From NCBI GenBank assembly GCA_019914995.1, contig CM034126.1, forward strand, positions 8,623,001 through 8,687,000: a stretch of 64,000 bases of DNA, written 5' to 3'. The stretch's first letter is position 1. The number at the start of each line of letters is the position of its first letter. This document shows, piece after piece, positions 38,001 to 49,010 of the stretch. The notes below the pieces were generated by a model, which saw only the letters and a list, made by a program, of their open reading frames with translations, did no database searches and was not told the origin of the DNA. This stretch comes from Acanthochlamys bracteata. Taxonomy: Eukaryota; Streptophyta; Magnoliopsida; Pandanales; Velloziaceae. A program made the translations under genes and the position numbers.

Positions 38001-39573
38001 TTACTTATGCTACATGGTCAAAAATCTAGAAAAATAGATAAAACCCTTAACTCTAGCATATAGGTTGGACTTGTAACTGGCTGACAACAGTTCCTTGTAG
38101 CATACTACTTGCAATACTCTATTTATTCTTTTCATGATGCAAGTTTTTGACTATGAGTACACAAGGAAGTATCTGAACAAATGTAGTCTTAGCACAGGTG
38201 ACATGGTAATGTCAACTTTTCTTTTCACATTCCATCAGCTGACGCAAAAGTTTTTAGTGATGTTTACCCTAATAAATTGTACTATAACCCTAAAAGTTAT
38301 CAGAACCACAATGAACTTGCCCAACCTTAACTAGGTATCTAAGTTGGTCAGACTACTACTCAGATGGCAGACTTGAGTCACTCATTGTATGTGATATGTT
38401 GGGGTCAACTTCAACACTACTTGATTGCCATATACACTTTAGATAGGTAGGGTATATGAAGCAAGAATAACTGAATTAAATTTGAGGTAAAGCTTGTAGT
38501 ACCTTGGTTTCATTCATATATTTGTGACATGCTGTCATGTGGTGAAGTAATCTATGCAAATAAGCTAGTGATATGTTCTTTTGAGTTCTGAGATCAAAAG
38601 CAAGCTCTAAAGCTTATAGTACCTTGGTTTCATTCATAAATTTGTGACATGCTGTCATGTGGAGAAGTAATCTATGCCAATAAGCTAGTTATATGTTCTT
38701 TTGAGTTCTGAGATCAAAAGCAAGCTCTTATAAACCAGTCATCAAGCTCAGAATGGACAAACTCAAAACCCCTGGCAGGTAATGCAAGCTCATAATCAAC
38801 CTTCATGGTCAAATGAAAGCCTAAGCTCTTAAGGTCTGAAAGAACGATAGCTATCCAAACTCCTAATTAGCAGTAAGGCTGACATTACTCAATCCAACAG
38901 ACACTAAATTATGCTCCTCTTAGTCATAAATAATAAAGTTCACAATGACTATGTACAATCCCACATATTTATCTTATATATTTTAGTTTAGGATGCCAAG
39001 CATCAAATTGAGAAACTTTTATATTCCAAAATTTAGTCATAAGATTTTTAAAATAGCACTGACAAGTGATAACCTGAGTTTAATATCAATAGTATCCTCC
39101 CTACTCTAGAAATCACCTATTATAGCTATAGTGAAAGATGAATGCACCAATCCACTGGCAAAATTCACATGTTTCCCAAATAGAATGCAATCAATCCTTC
39201 TCTGTTAAATTAGAAAAAAAATAGACAAGAAGAAAGAGGCATAATCATCCTTTAGGTATGAATGCTAAAAAGCAATCCAATATATCCATTTTTTTGAATA
39301 ATACCTTAGGATTTAAAAAGCAATTAATACCCAAAAAAAAAGAAAAATAAAACATCCATGACCTAAAAAATAGTCTACATTGGAATAAAATCAATCAACC
39401 AATGAAAATCGGAATGGGAATGAAGAGGAGAAAAAGCAGTAACCTCTAGTCTTCATGATGTCGAGAAAACCGACCATGGCGGAAGAGATTGGTTGTAGGT
39501 CTGCAGTCGCCTTCCCTCGCCTCTCCGCGTTTACCATCTTCCGGAGCGCTTCGTTCAGTATCCGCCGACCCAT
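35051..39573 (-). CDS. RPS15A: Ribosomal protein S15a, divergent plant type (uS8 family, probably mitochondrial)
   Basis: Three exons on the minus strand: 39573-39444, 37894-37734, 35149-35051. Introns are GT-AG and the frame is continuous (390 nt, 129 aa). Exon 1 reads [20 protein letters not shown], exon 2 begins [20 protein letters not shown], and exon 3 has [18 protein letters not shown] and ends GGQVLGYFH. This is the full length of S15a. The sequence fits the second, divergent S15a type of plants, often predicted to work in mitochondrial ribosomes, rather than the MVRISVLN cytosolic type. S15a/uS8 binds small-subunit rRNA. The 5' UTR on the minus strand carries a GA-rich tract (39592-39608). 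Intron 2 (2.6 kb) holds a MITE, and intron 1 holds a 120-bp tandem duplication. Confidence 0.93.
37127..37372. mobile_element. AT-rich MITE, copy 2 (in intron 2 of RPS15A)
   Basis: It begins GGGGGCATTTGGGATAGAGC and ends GCTTAGACAAACGCCCCC, an imperfect terminal inverted repeat of about 18 bp. The core matches copy 1 (AATAATAAAAATAAGCAATA, TTTTTCTATACTTTCTAAAT). A short CTAA repeat flanks it, too short to settle the target duplication length. Confidence 0.7.
38490..38729. repeat. Tandem duplication, 2 x 120 bp, in intron 1 of RPS15A
   Basis: AGCTTGTAGTACCTTGGTTT at about 38491 recurs as AGCTTATAGTACCTTGGTTT 120 bp later. The copies differ at only a handful of positions and end with AGATCAAAAGCAAGCTCT. 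Confidence 0.85.
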
Positions 39574-40057
39574 TGACAGCTTTTCTCCTCTCTCTCTCTC
39601 TCTCTCCGCCTCTGTAATAATTCTCTTGTTTCTCTTTTGATAGAAGAAAATGGAGAAAGGTTTATTTTTTAACAATTCCTGTGTGAACCCGAATTAACCA
39701 AGGAAGAGTTTTTTTGAAAGAAGTGTTTTTTTAAACTTTTGAAAGAAGATAAAATGGGTCTTGTAGAGGTGAATTTATAAAAATAAAGTTTGAAAAAAAT
39801 ATAATTTAGTAAAAATAAATTTTAAATAATAATAAAATATATAAAATAGTGTTTAAACTAAATTTTGATATAAAATAAAAATAAATACAGAACTATTTGG
39901 AGGAAATAAGTGGTATTACGTGGCAATTATGGCAATTGAAAGATGCGTCGTGTTTAAGATGAAAGGCGACAGAAAGAGAGGAGAATAGGACCAACCGTTT
40001 GGATCTGTCAGCGGTTAAGATGAAAGGCTACGACTGCATACGCCATTGAGTCTAGCC

Positions 40058-40290
40058 GCGCGGAGCGTTTGAGAAAACGTTTTTCAGCTTTATTTTATTT
40101 TTTATAATTTTTATTTTTTATAAATATATAGATAATTTATTTTAAAAATTAAAATATATAACAAAATTTAAGTAGTAAAATTTTTTATTATTTATTTTTA
40201 TTAGTTTTTTTAAAATAAAAAAATAAAACTTATTTTTTTAAAAAATAAAAATATTTTTTATTTCAGAAAAATTTTATACTCATCCTATGA
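40058..40290. mobile_element. AT-rich MITE, copy 3 (reverse orientation)
   Basis: The start GCGTTTGAGAAAACGTTTTTC is followed by the reverse-complement core (TTTATAAATATATAGATAAT, TTATTTTTATTAG). The right edge is unclear near 40285. Confidence 0.5.
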
Positions 40291-40295
40291 TTCAC

Positions 40296-40725
40296 ATGTA
40301 TATGTGTAAAATTGAATCAGGCTAAACAGGCTGGCCTGCGGCTCAGTTAATTTGCCCAGAATGTTAGTCTGTCTGGTCCAATAAATAGTGACAAAATTAG
40401 ACTGGTCTGACCCGATCCTACAGACAGTATCATGCCGACTTTATCGACCCGTCCGTTCAAATACTGTTAACATTGACCGGTCAATGTTGACCGATCAATA
40501 TTGATAGTTGACCTAACCAATATTGATCGGTGACTAAATCAATTTTTAATTAAAAAAATAAATTTTAATAATAAAAAATAAATTTTAATAATAAAGAAAT
40601 TTTAATATTTATATTTTATTTTAAAAATAAAAGCTAAATTTTATTTTATATTAAATTAAAAAATAAACTGGATAAACAGGTCAGATCAGGCTATAAAAAA
40701 TAAAATCGGACCGGGCCAGCTTATT
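40296..40725. other. Stretch with repeated TTGACCGGTCAA-like palindromes
   Basis: Between about 40470 and 40540 a TTGACCGGTCAATGTTGACC / CAATATTGATCGG series of palindromic motifs appears. The flanks (CAGGCTAAACAGGCTGGCC and GGTCAGATCAGGC) suggest a small degenerate transposon. No gene was seen. Confidence 0.3.
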
Positions 40726-40729
40726 TTTG

Positions 40730-40860
40730 TAAAATTTAAAAAATATATAAAAAATTTTTATATAGTAAATTTTTTATTATTTGTTTAAAATAAAAAACTT
40801 TTTTTTCAAAAAACTAAAAATACTATTTATTATAGAAAAATTTATACTCTCAAATTAGTT
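40730..40860. mobile_element. AT-rich MITE, copy 4 (partial)
   Basis: Only the reverse core is present (AAAATTTAAAAAATATATAA, TTTTTATTATTTGTTT, GAAAAATTTATACTC). No terminal repeat was seen. Confidence 0.4.
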
Positions 40861-40869
40861 CACAGGCAG

Positions 40870-41105
40870 GCGTTCGGGAGTGCTAGAATTTTTTTAAATA
40901 AAATATTTTTATATATTTTTAAATAAGTTCTATTTTTATTTTAAAAAAATAATAATAATTTATATATAATAAAAAATCTCAATACGTAATATTTATTTAT
41001 ATTTTTAAAATTTTAAAATAAATTTTTAAATACTTATAAAATATATTAAAAAATATGACATAAAAAATTAAAAAGTTATTTTTGAGTTAAGCAATGCTAA
41101 ACCGG
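40870..41105. mobile_element. AT-rich MITE, copy 5
   Basis: The left end GCGTTCGGGAGTGCTAGAAT and right end AGCAATGCTAAACCGG form a weak inverted pair around the family core. Confidence 0.55.
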
Positions 41106-41372
41106 TTGTGTTTTTTTTTTTTTGTGTTTTTGGGTTTTGTGGTGTTTTTCATTTTGGGCTACAAGTCTAGATTTGGTCTCAACTAACTAACGAGCCATTA
41201 TTTATTAAGTCTTAATCAGGGCGTATTAGTTGCATTAGAAAAAAAAAAATTTTAGAAGTGGTACTGTAGTTCTGCAAAGTAGATAAAAGTAGTACAAAAT
41301 TGTTAGTGCGTAGTGGAAATCCCTTCCTCTCCGATCTTTCTTTTTGCAAGACCTTAGCTGACACCCCCTGTT

Positions 41373-41632
41373 TAGGTGCGTTTGTTTTTGCTTTTCTCTA
41401 ACCAAAATTTTCAATTTTTTATTTCATATTTTTTAATATATATTTTATAAATATTTAAATAATTTATTTAAAAATTTAAAAAGTATAAAAAAATTCTATA
41501 TAATGAGATTTTTTTATTACATATTTTTATTATTTTTTGAAGTAAAAAAAGTAAAGCTTATTTTTTAAAAAGGACAAAAATATTTTCTATTTTAAAAAAA
41601 TTTTATTTTATAAGCAATCCTAAATGCATCCA
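41373..41632. mobile_element. AT-rich MITE, copy 6 (reverse orientation)
   Basis: The left end AGGTGCGTTTGTTTTTGCTT and right end AAGCAATCCTAAATGCATCC pair imperfectly. The reverse core is well preserved (TATTTCATATTTTTTAATAT). Confidence 0.6.
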
Positions 41633-41649
41633 GAGGAGGTCTGACGGTG

Positions 41650-41880
41650 CTTGTTCAGAAGGAATTTTAAAAAATATATATTTTTCAAAAATTTTTTTTA
41701 AATAAGTTTTATAATTTATATTTTAAAAAAAATAATAAAAATAATTAAGATAAAAATTTTATGATGTAAAATTTTTTTATATTTTTAAAATCTTTTTAAA
41801 AATTCTGTAAAATATTTTAAAATTTTTATTATAAAATATGAAATAAAAAATTAAGAAAAAAAAGCTCTCGAAACATATCC
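41650..41880. mobile_element. AT-rich MITE, copy 7
   Basis: The family core is in forward orientation (AATAATAAAAATAATTAAGA, AAAATATGAAATAAAAAATT). The right edge AAAGCTCTCGAAACATATCC follows copy 6 almost directly. Confidence 0.5.
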
Positions 41881-41884
41881 TTAG

Positions 41885-43358
41885 TCTTATATTTTCTTTT
41901 TGGCCGCATGTGTATGACAAAGAGTTGTGTTGCATAGATAATTTAGTCAATTCAGGAAATTCTTTGGGTGATTAGTTCCTCATGGATGGCTTCTCAAGAA
42001 AGTGATATTTGACAATTATATTGTTTAGTTGTGCCAGGGAGTGTAGTAACAATTGATGATCTTTATGCATGATTTTCATAACATTAAGTTTCTCGTAATA
42101 ATGTTTATATTGCTAGAAAAAGAACTTGATCCAATAATATATGTAACTTAATTGTTTACCTAGCCACTTATTATACAACTCCATGCCAAGATAACTTCAT
42201 CATTTACGAATGCAGAAAAACGGTATAAGGACACTTGCATGCTAACAGGTGCATCAACACTTCCAGCATCCCTAGCATTCTGTGCCTCTAAAGTCCAGCT
42301 CTTCCAACACGAACACAACTGTTTGAGGATAGAATTAGAAAATTAATATAAAATAATAATCTATATTGTAATAGAACCGTGATATTTGTAATGTTAAGCA
42401 TAAATATATTCGTTATGTAGAGATATTTTGCATCAATAACAATTTTACTACAACATCACGATACAACACATATACAAAAGATTCGAAATTTAGTTCAAAC
42501 AGGCGAAGCCTGATTCAAGTTGGATTAAGTTTGAACTAATAAGCCGGACGAACCTATCTTAAAGATACAGGCGCGACGAACGACTACTATATTGAAGATT
42601 GAGTGAAATTAATTGGAGATCGCTGCAAGATGGATCAGACGCCATCACTCGACTAATTGCAGATCACATTGACGAAGCTGATCTGGCAAATTAGATACAG
42701 TTGTGCAGTCATACAGACAGGCAAGGATATGTGGCAACAATAGAGTCGACCGAGTCGTGAGGACAAGCTGGTTGTAGAGCTAATCGAGTAAGCGATGAAG
42801 GTGACTGTGAAAATGACAACGTCCTACGAGAGCATGTAATCCAAACGAGGGATTTTGGCGGAATCACTAGAACGAATGTGATACGAAGAAAAGATAATTG
42901 CGCAAATTGCAAAAAAGAGAGAAAAAGAGAGAATTTGCAAGCGTATAACAAAAAAAAGCTGGGTCACATCGTAGTGGGCCAATATAATTTAGTTCTAATT
43001 AGAACTATATATTAAGATAATTACAATTAACTAGAGTGCGGTCTAAGTTTTACAGAAAAGTCATGAGGTTGAGAGCTCCATCCGCAACAGCGATGCAATC
43101 GCGACAGTGTCGATTAGGTAAAATAGAGTGTGACGTGTATAGCAGCCCTACAGCAAGACACCAACTATCTGTGCATGGGATGGGCAAGGTGTGCTACGCC
43201 AAGAGCTTCTTATGTTCCTAAAAATGTTCTTATACGATCTATGCTAGAGTGTGTGTTTTCTCTCATTAATAGAATATTTCTTATTCTATTGAGAGAAGTG
43301 GACGGTATAACTCAATATTAGTGGTGAATTTTTTCTTTGTGCATCATATAAGTTCTCT
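41885..43358. other. Intergenic or retroelement debris left of repeat copy B
   Basis: No gene was recognised. The part at 43200-43358 may be the left half of an LTR split by copy B, because the sequence right of copy B (44761-44920) leads into a copia PBS. Confidence 0.3.
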
Positions 43359-44760
43359 TGTAAGATTAACTCAAGAGGGGAGGGATGAATTGAGTTAATA
43401 AATAATAATTTTCGTGAAGTTTAGTTATCTTACAGACAGCAGGCTTACAGCCGGCTGAGTTAATTATGTAACCTCTTTGCCTACATCCACGGACGCTCTA
43501 TCACCAGAGCCAAAGCTTCACTAAACCTTTAATAAGCTACATATACACCAAGAGCAAAGTGATTCACCAAGCACACTTACTCTCACCGGATTTCTTCACC
43601 AAGACAATCCCTCACAGCCTACTAGGCACCACTGCCCGTCTGGCTGATATGCTAGCTCTATTACAAGATTTAAGAACTTTCACCAAGCTCCACCTGAGTT
43701 TCCTTACCAGGTGCCCGCAGCACCTCTGTCACAAAGTCAGTAAGAAGTTATAAGAAAGTAAATAGAAGTTGAGCACAGGATCTATCTCATAATGGTTAAG
43801 TGTTCACAAAGTTTTTCTAATGAGATTATCAGAAAGGTTGATGAGAGAGATATCTTCAGTGTGATCAGCAGCAGAGTTTCAATTGCTTGAGTAATGACGT
43901 TGTAGAGCTGTTGAGTTCTTGTATGTCTTTGTTCGTCTTCTACTCTCTCTGTTATTTCTCTGTTGCTCTGTCTCCCTTCTTATAGAATTTCATCTCTGTG
44001 CAGGCCGATTTTTCCGTTGAAGAAGATTGCCGTTGGCGCCCTTTTGCATTAGTAGACCTTCATGCCAGAGAGGAAGTAGTTTGTCCAGCGGTTAATCAAC
44101 CGCTTTTACGATTGCTTTCGGCTATCTTTGTGCAATGTCTTCATGGCATTAAATACAGTGCAGAGAAATTTGAATTTACCCGCCAGTAATTGTGAACTTG
44201 ATTTAGCTAAGTTGTCGTTTGAAATATGAGAGCTGAGTTGGCTTGTCCATATTAAATGCATCCCAGGTTGACTGCTTTGGATTTGTTTGACTTCTCAGTC
44301 TTAACTTGATTAGTCAAACTCAATTATATAATTTGCTTTCTTTCCTTGATCATTGAACTTTCTCTTTTTGTGAAGAAGATAAATTTTTGCTCATTATGAA
44401 TTTTGTGTCTGATTTACTTCAGTGAGTTGTGAGTCCAGAAGATTTTTGAAGCAAAGAGCTTGAGCTAAAGTTTTGTTGTTGTTGAACCCAATACTCTATT
44501 TTGGGTGATACAGAGAAGTCTTCGTATGCTTCAGCAGTTAAACAGCTAACTGTAGTGTGACTATGGGATCCTCTGTTCTGTATGCTGTTTGATTTATAAT
44601 AGCATAGCAGTTGGCTGCTTAATGACTGTTATTGTCTGACGTAAGTAAAATAATCTTGATTTGTCTAATCCTGCAGAACTTGATTTTAAGTTATTAGTCT
44701 AATATAAATCATAATTCTTAATTCTTTGTTATCATCAAAATTAACTTGATAGTTCCAACA
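43359..44760. repeat. LTR-like interspersed repeat, copy B (~1.4 kb)
   Basis: It starts TGTAAGATTAACTCAAGAGG and ends TAGTTCCAACA. The segment 43470-43740 aligns closely with 13135-13420 of copy A (CTTTGCCTACATCCACGG, TTTAAGAACTTTCAC). It is about 600 bp shorter than A in the second half. Confidence 0.65.
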
Positions 44761-44919
44761 CATTCTTGGTTGTTCTTTCAAAATTATTAAAATTTTTATA
44801 CATGTTTATTTTATTCTTGATTATTATATATTTATTGTGAGATCTTTAATACTTTTGTTGCAGTTATTAAAAACGGATCTATTTTGATATTCAGATCATT
44901 TAGTTATTCTCTTCCTAAT

Positions 44920-45660
44920 AAGTGATATCATAACTGATATTTAGATTACAAAGAAAAATGATATTATGAACTTTGACATGAAAATTTCTATGTTATGGAT
45001 GATAGCAATAATGATGGTTCTCATTAAAGAGAATTATCATAAGTTGGAGCTAATTAAAAGACAGTGAGACGACATCACTGATAAAAAATGTCCAAAGGTG
45101 GAGCACAAATGTTACTTACAAGTTGTTGATGAAGTATTGTTGAGCACTATTGAGAAGAAGATTACGAAAGAAATTTAGAACACTATGTAAGTTATACAAA
45201 ATAAAATCACTGTATGATAAAAGTTTCTTATAGAGAATATTGTACACTTTTCGTATGGCCAAGATGCAAATAGTCGATGACCATTTCAATATATTTAATA
45301 CTATATTTTCTTAAATTACATCATTGGAACAAATAATAGAGCCGATTGAGCAAGTAGAGATTCATCTCGAAGAGTTTCTAATTCAGTTTTAAGCAATTCG
45401 TTATCAACCTGACTGATAACCTAGATTTGGAGTATCTCGTGTTTAGCGAGATGTCATCTGCAATCCTTAAAAATAAAAACAAATGTAGGAATAAAGAGAA
45501 TCTGAGGTCAAATTTGTAGTAACTAGAAGCATTATTACTGCGGGTGAGGAGAAGATGGATAACATGAAGCGGAAAAAGAAATGTTTTTTCTATTATTGGA
45601 CGTTCAAGTTAGGCTAGACTTGGGTTAACATGAAAGGGCCGAAAATAATGCCAAAGTAAA
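44920..45660 (+). pseudogene. Ty1/copia gag remnant with PBS
   Basis: The motif AAGTGATATCATAACTG at about 44921-44937 matches the common copia leader AAGTGGTATCAGAGCTG (tRNA-Met PBS) with a few changes. It is followed by AGATTACAAAGAAAAATG. Downstream frames read WELIKRQ-like, then QRWEHKCYL, TIEKKITKEIWN-like, then HFNIFNTIFSQITSLE, LEYLVFSEMS and a decayed zinc knuckle (KCFFYYWTFKLG) near 45580. Frameshifts separate these. Integrase and RT are missing to the right. Confidence 0.6.
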
Positions 45661-45664
45661 AAAT

Positions 45665-46630
45665 ATATTAGCTAACTTAGTAAAATGGGTTAGCGTCTCA
45701 ACTTGAACTATACTAAATTGAACCCTAACTTTGTGAGTTCAACGACCCACTCTTTTAAGAGATTGACATTAACTAGTTAGGTGGTACAAAGGATATGTAT
45801 TTTTATATGAAAGATGTAAACACAAAAATAATTGGCTATCATTATGATATGAGGACCCAATCAAACATTTGGTGATTAGTACTTTGCTATAGTACTTCGC
45901 TATAAATGAGTTAATACAAATTAGTTAATACAAATTGTTCTTCCCTATAGTACTTCAAGAAATCAGTGACCCACTCTATTGTTTCTTCGCTATAGTACTT
46001 CAAGAAACTCTCGCATTCATGGATTAGTTAATACAAATCAGTGAACATTTATTGCAACACCAAAGCATATAGGCCATAAATGAGTTAATCCATCGAAGTT
46101 TATAGTTTGTGCTTCAACTAAATGTGGGAAGGTCGAAACCTTTGCCGTGGCGGACTAATATCGTCGACCCGGCTGTTTGATCTGTTGACCCGCCAAGTCA
46201 ACTCGGAAATAGTCAACTCGAATAGTTTTTCGGATCGACGTCTAATTCGATTTTTTCAATTATGCTTATAGAGAGTGGATTTCTAAGTAATGATGACTCA
46301 AATCAGTTATAGAAGAAGCTGTTGTGATGTCAAAGTTGGTTAGCGGAAACTTAGAGTGTCGGTAATAATAGTATTCGTTGGAAGGAGCAAGAATAAAGCC
46401 AGCCAGCAAACAGAATAAGAGTATATAGATAAAGTTTGGATAGATAATAGACAGCAGCTGTGTTTTAACAAACTATAAATGTAAGAGATCAGTCAAATAA
46501 ACAGTGTATGACCACAAAAAATAAGTACTACTAATAAGAAAAAAGGGGTTTATACGTCTTTCAAGTCCACTGCTTTAAAAAAATAATTATTGGTGAAATT
46601 CACTTATTCTAGTTTTTTTTAATTTTAACA
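45665..46630. other. Intergenic, nothing recognised
   Basis: Contains several short direct duplications (e.g. TAGTTAATACAAAT near 45915-46040, CTTCGCTATAGTACTTC near 45890-46010) but no gene. Confidence 0.35.
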
Positions 46631-46803
46631 GATAATGAAAGTTATATAGAAAAGAGTCAACATATATCTAGTATTTTTAATATATTAGAATATTATTCTT
46701 TAGAATTAGATATTTTTTTATTTAAAATTCTCCTAAAAATAAATTTTCTTCACTTAATTAGAACTCTATTTGTTTAGTATTATAAGGATTATATATATAT
46801 ATA

Positions 46804-47204
46804 GAGAAAGAATACGGGCACTCCAATCCACGGCCGTTTGTGGCTGTGGAGACCTCCAAATCCAATCTCTACCGTTGAATATGAAAAACTACGAATCATT
46901 AACATACTGACCAAATTTCATCTCGATCGGACTATAAATAGACCTTCATCCGGTCACTTGACCAAAATGACTAAAAAAAGAGATATATATATTTCGTTAA
47001 CTTTTACTACTTGTATCATCATTATTAAGTGATCGGATGAAGGTCTATTCGTAATCCGATCGAGATGAAACTTTGTCAATATGTTAACGACTCGTAGTTC
47101 TTCATATCCAACGGTAGAGATTGGATTTGAAGGTCTCCAGGGTCACAAACGGCCGTGAAGTGACTTGGAGTGTGCATAACAGTTAGAGTGCCTCTATCCC
47201 TTCC

Positions 47205-47206
<2 letters not shown>
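46804..47206. mobile_element. Long-hairpin foldback MITE
   Basis: Left arm 46819-46965 and right arm 47025-47173 are near-perfect reverse complements. Pairs include CACTCC..ACGGCCGTTTGTG with CACAAACGGCCGT..GGAGTG, TCCAAATCCAATCTCTACCG with CGGTAGAGATTGGATTTGAA, and ATAGACCTTCATCCG with CGGATGAAGGTCTAT. The loop is about 60 bp. The outer bases GAAAGAATACGGGCACTC and GAGTGCCTCTATCCCTTC also pair loosely. It lies in TA-rich sequence, so the target duplication is ambiguous. Confidence 0.8.

Positions 47207-47208
<2 letters not shown>

Positions 47209-47256
<48 letters not shown>
47209..47256. repeat. (TA)n microsatellite
   Basis: An uninterrupted TA run of about 46 bp next to the foldback element. 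Confidence 0.95.
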
Positions 47257-47260
<4 letters not shown>

Positions 47261-48534
47261 TGAAGATTTGATGAATAACTTGAAAATAGAAAAAATAAGA
47301 TTGAAATAGATTTTCACCATAGTATCAGACTAAAATCCTAAATCTATCCGCCATCGTTGTGGGAGATAAGACTCTGATCAGATCTATCCGCCGTCGTTAT
47401 GAAGATAATGATTAAGAAGGTTAGACTTTAACCAGATCTCCGACCAGATCTATTCATCGTCATTGTATAAAATAATGACTCCGACGGTTAAACCCCGACC
47501 AAATCTATCGGATATCGTAGAGATACGATCGCAACGGTTAGAAAATCCGACCATCAAATCTAGTGGTCGAATTTTAGATTTACCAAAAGAAAGGACAATC
47601 TTGCGGCTTCCTCCTCGCCGCCGTCGTCATTTTCTTACCGCTACATCCTCCTCCCCGCTGCTCCAAGTTGACATATCCAATCTCACCGCCATCGTCATTA
47701 CTGTCGTGCCGCTACTGAAGCCGCTGCCGTGCTAGTTGAGAGATTTCCTACTATCTCTAAACAATCATCGGACATTTTCTCACAGACTAAACCGGATCTT
47801 GCTCGATTTGATATTCTCGCCGTTCAATCAGCCGCCGTTGTTGCTACACCTCAAAGACCTCAAGACCTAACATCGACCGCTAACCAAGAACTCCAACAGC
47901 CATTCGAGCTAGCTGCTTCTCACAGCCGTTGTCTTCTCCTCGACTCCATTATCCCTCGATTAGTATCATCACTGCTCGAGCTCCGCTGCTCTACCAACTA
48001 CTCATTGTCGAACCACCGCCGATATATATAATTCAACCGCTTGATCGATTATCGCATAGCTGTAGATTTGTAGTAGATCGATCACCGTTATTTTCTCCAG
48101 TCATCCTGCCTCTCCCTTACACACGCTAGCCTGCTCAGTCAGACCATCGCCACTTTCCGATCTGACCTGATTCCGGCTCTAACTTGCCAGAATCAGATCG
48201 ATTGAGCTGAACTAGCTAGATTCAGATCTAGATCAAACCGAACCAAACTGAAGTTGAACCAATTTAGATTGGATTCAGACCTGCCACAATGAACCAGCTT
48301 AACTCGAACTGAGCCGAACAGAACCAAATCGACTAGGCCGAACTGAATTTGAACTAGATTCAATTCAAACTAGTTTTACTGAGCCAGATCAAAATTAGAT
48401 TGAGCAAGGCTAGGTTCAATCTTACAATAGACCAGATCGAACCAAATTGAACCAAATTGGTTTCAATCTTGTACTAGAGCAAACTTAGTTCAAAACGAAC
48501 AAGACCTGACCCTGACAGATCCAACCGATTCGGA

Positions 48535-48700
48535 TAAACAAGTACGACCCGACTCGAATAGATCGATCCGATCCGATCTGATCCGGATATGTAAGTTCGA
48601 CCCGATCTAGACATGCAAATTCGACCCAATTCAGACAGATAAGTCCAACCTAACCAGACAGACAAGTACGACCCGACTCGAACAGATAAATCCGATTTGA
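48535..48700. repeat. Degenerate ~24-bp tandem repeat inside the LTR element
   Basis: Units such as AAGTACGACCCGACTCGAA, AAGTTCGACCCGATCTAGAC, AAATTCGACCCAATTCAGAC and AAGTCCAACCTAACCAGAC follow at 23-24 bp intervals, preceded by a CGATCCGATCCGATCTG run. On the minus strand the unit is an 8-codon repeat. Confidence 0.65.
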
Positions 48701-48798
48701 CCCAAAAAATTATGCTATGAAATATTCAAATAGAATCTTTTATGGCTCACTGACAAGTTAGGTATCGATGATATCTTTACACCAATTTAAAAGAGAGT

Positions 48799-49010
48799 AT
48801 TAACTTGATTCTAATATATATCTAATATTTTAGATATATTAGAATATATTTCTTTATAATTAGATATATATCATTATTTAAAATTAAATTTTTTTTATTA
48901 AAAATCTTCTTATTTAGTGTTAAATTCTTATATATATATATATCTTAAGGAAATGATGAATAAGTTGAAATAAAACAAATAAAATGAAATAATATTGAAA
49001 ATAGATTTCA
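48799..49010 (+). repeat. 3' LTR of the non-autonomous element
   Basis: It starts TATTAACTTGATTCTAATAT, which aligns with TGTTGGCGTGAGTCAACAAT at 541, and ends AAAATAGATTTCA, matching the end of the 5' LTR. Confidence 0.65.

Larger units (their letters stand above)
46636..47316 (+). repeat. 5' LTR of the non-autonomous element (interrupted by a foldback MITE and (TA)n)
   Basis: The LTR reads from the segment GAGTCAACATATATCTAG, shared with 541 onwards, to TTGAAATAGATTTTCA before the PBS. The inserted material lies between about 46804 and 47256. The exact 5' edge is uncertain by some 15 bp. Confidence 0.6.
46636..49010 (+). mobile_element. Non-autonomous LTR retrotransposon, deletion derivative of the copia family at 1-705
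   Basis: It has two related LTRs (about 46636-47316 and 48799-49010), a PBS-like ATAGTATCAGAC at 47319-47330, and a polypurine-like AAAAGAGAG before the 3' LTR. Its last internal bases (about 48725-48798) match the end of the copia element at the window start: ATCTTTTATGGCTCACTGACAA versus ATCTTTCATGACTCAATGGCAA, then TCGATGATATCTTTACACCAA versus TTGATGATACTTTGCACCAA. The pol gene is otherwise absent. The interior (47.33-48.72 kb) carries open stretches without recognised domains and a 24-bp repeat. Confidence 0.7.

Noticed and set aside
47463-48129. Overlapping ORFs as a protein-coding gene
   Set aside because: They lie inside the LTR element's interior right after its PBS, have Ser/Pro-rich low-complexity translations and no recognised gag or pol domain.
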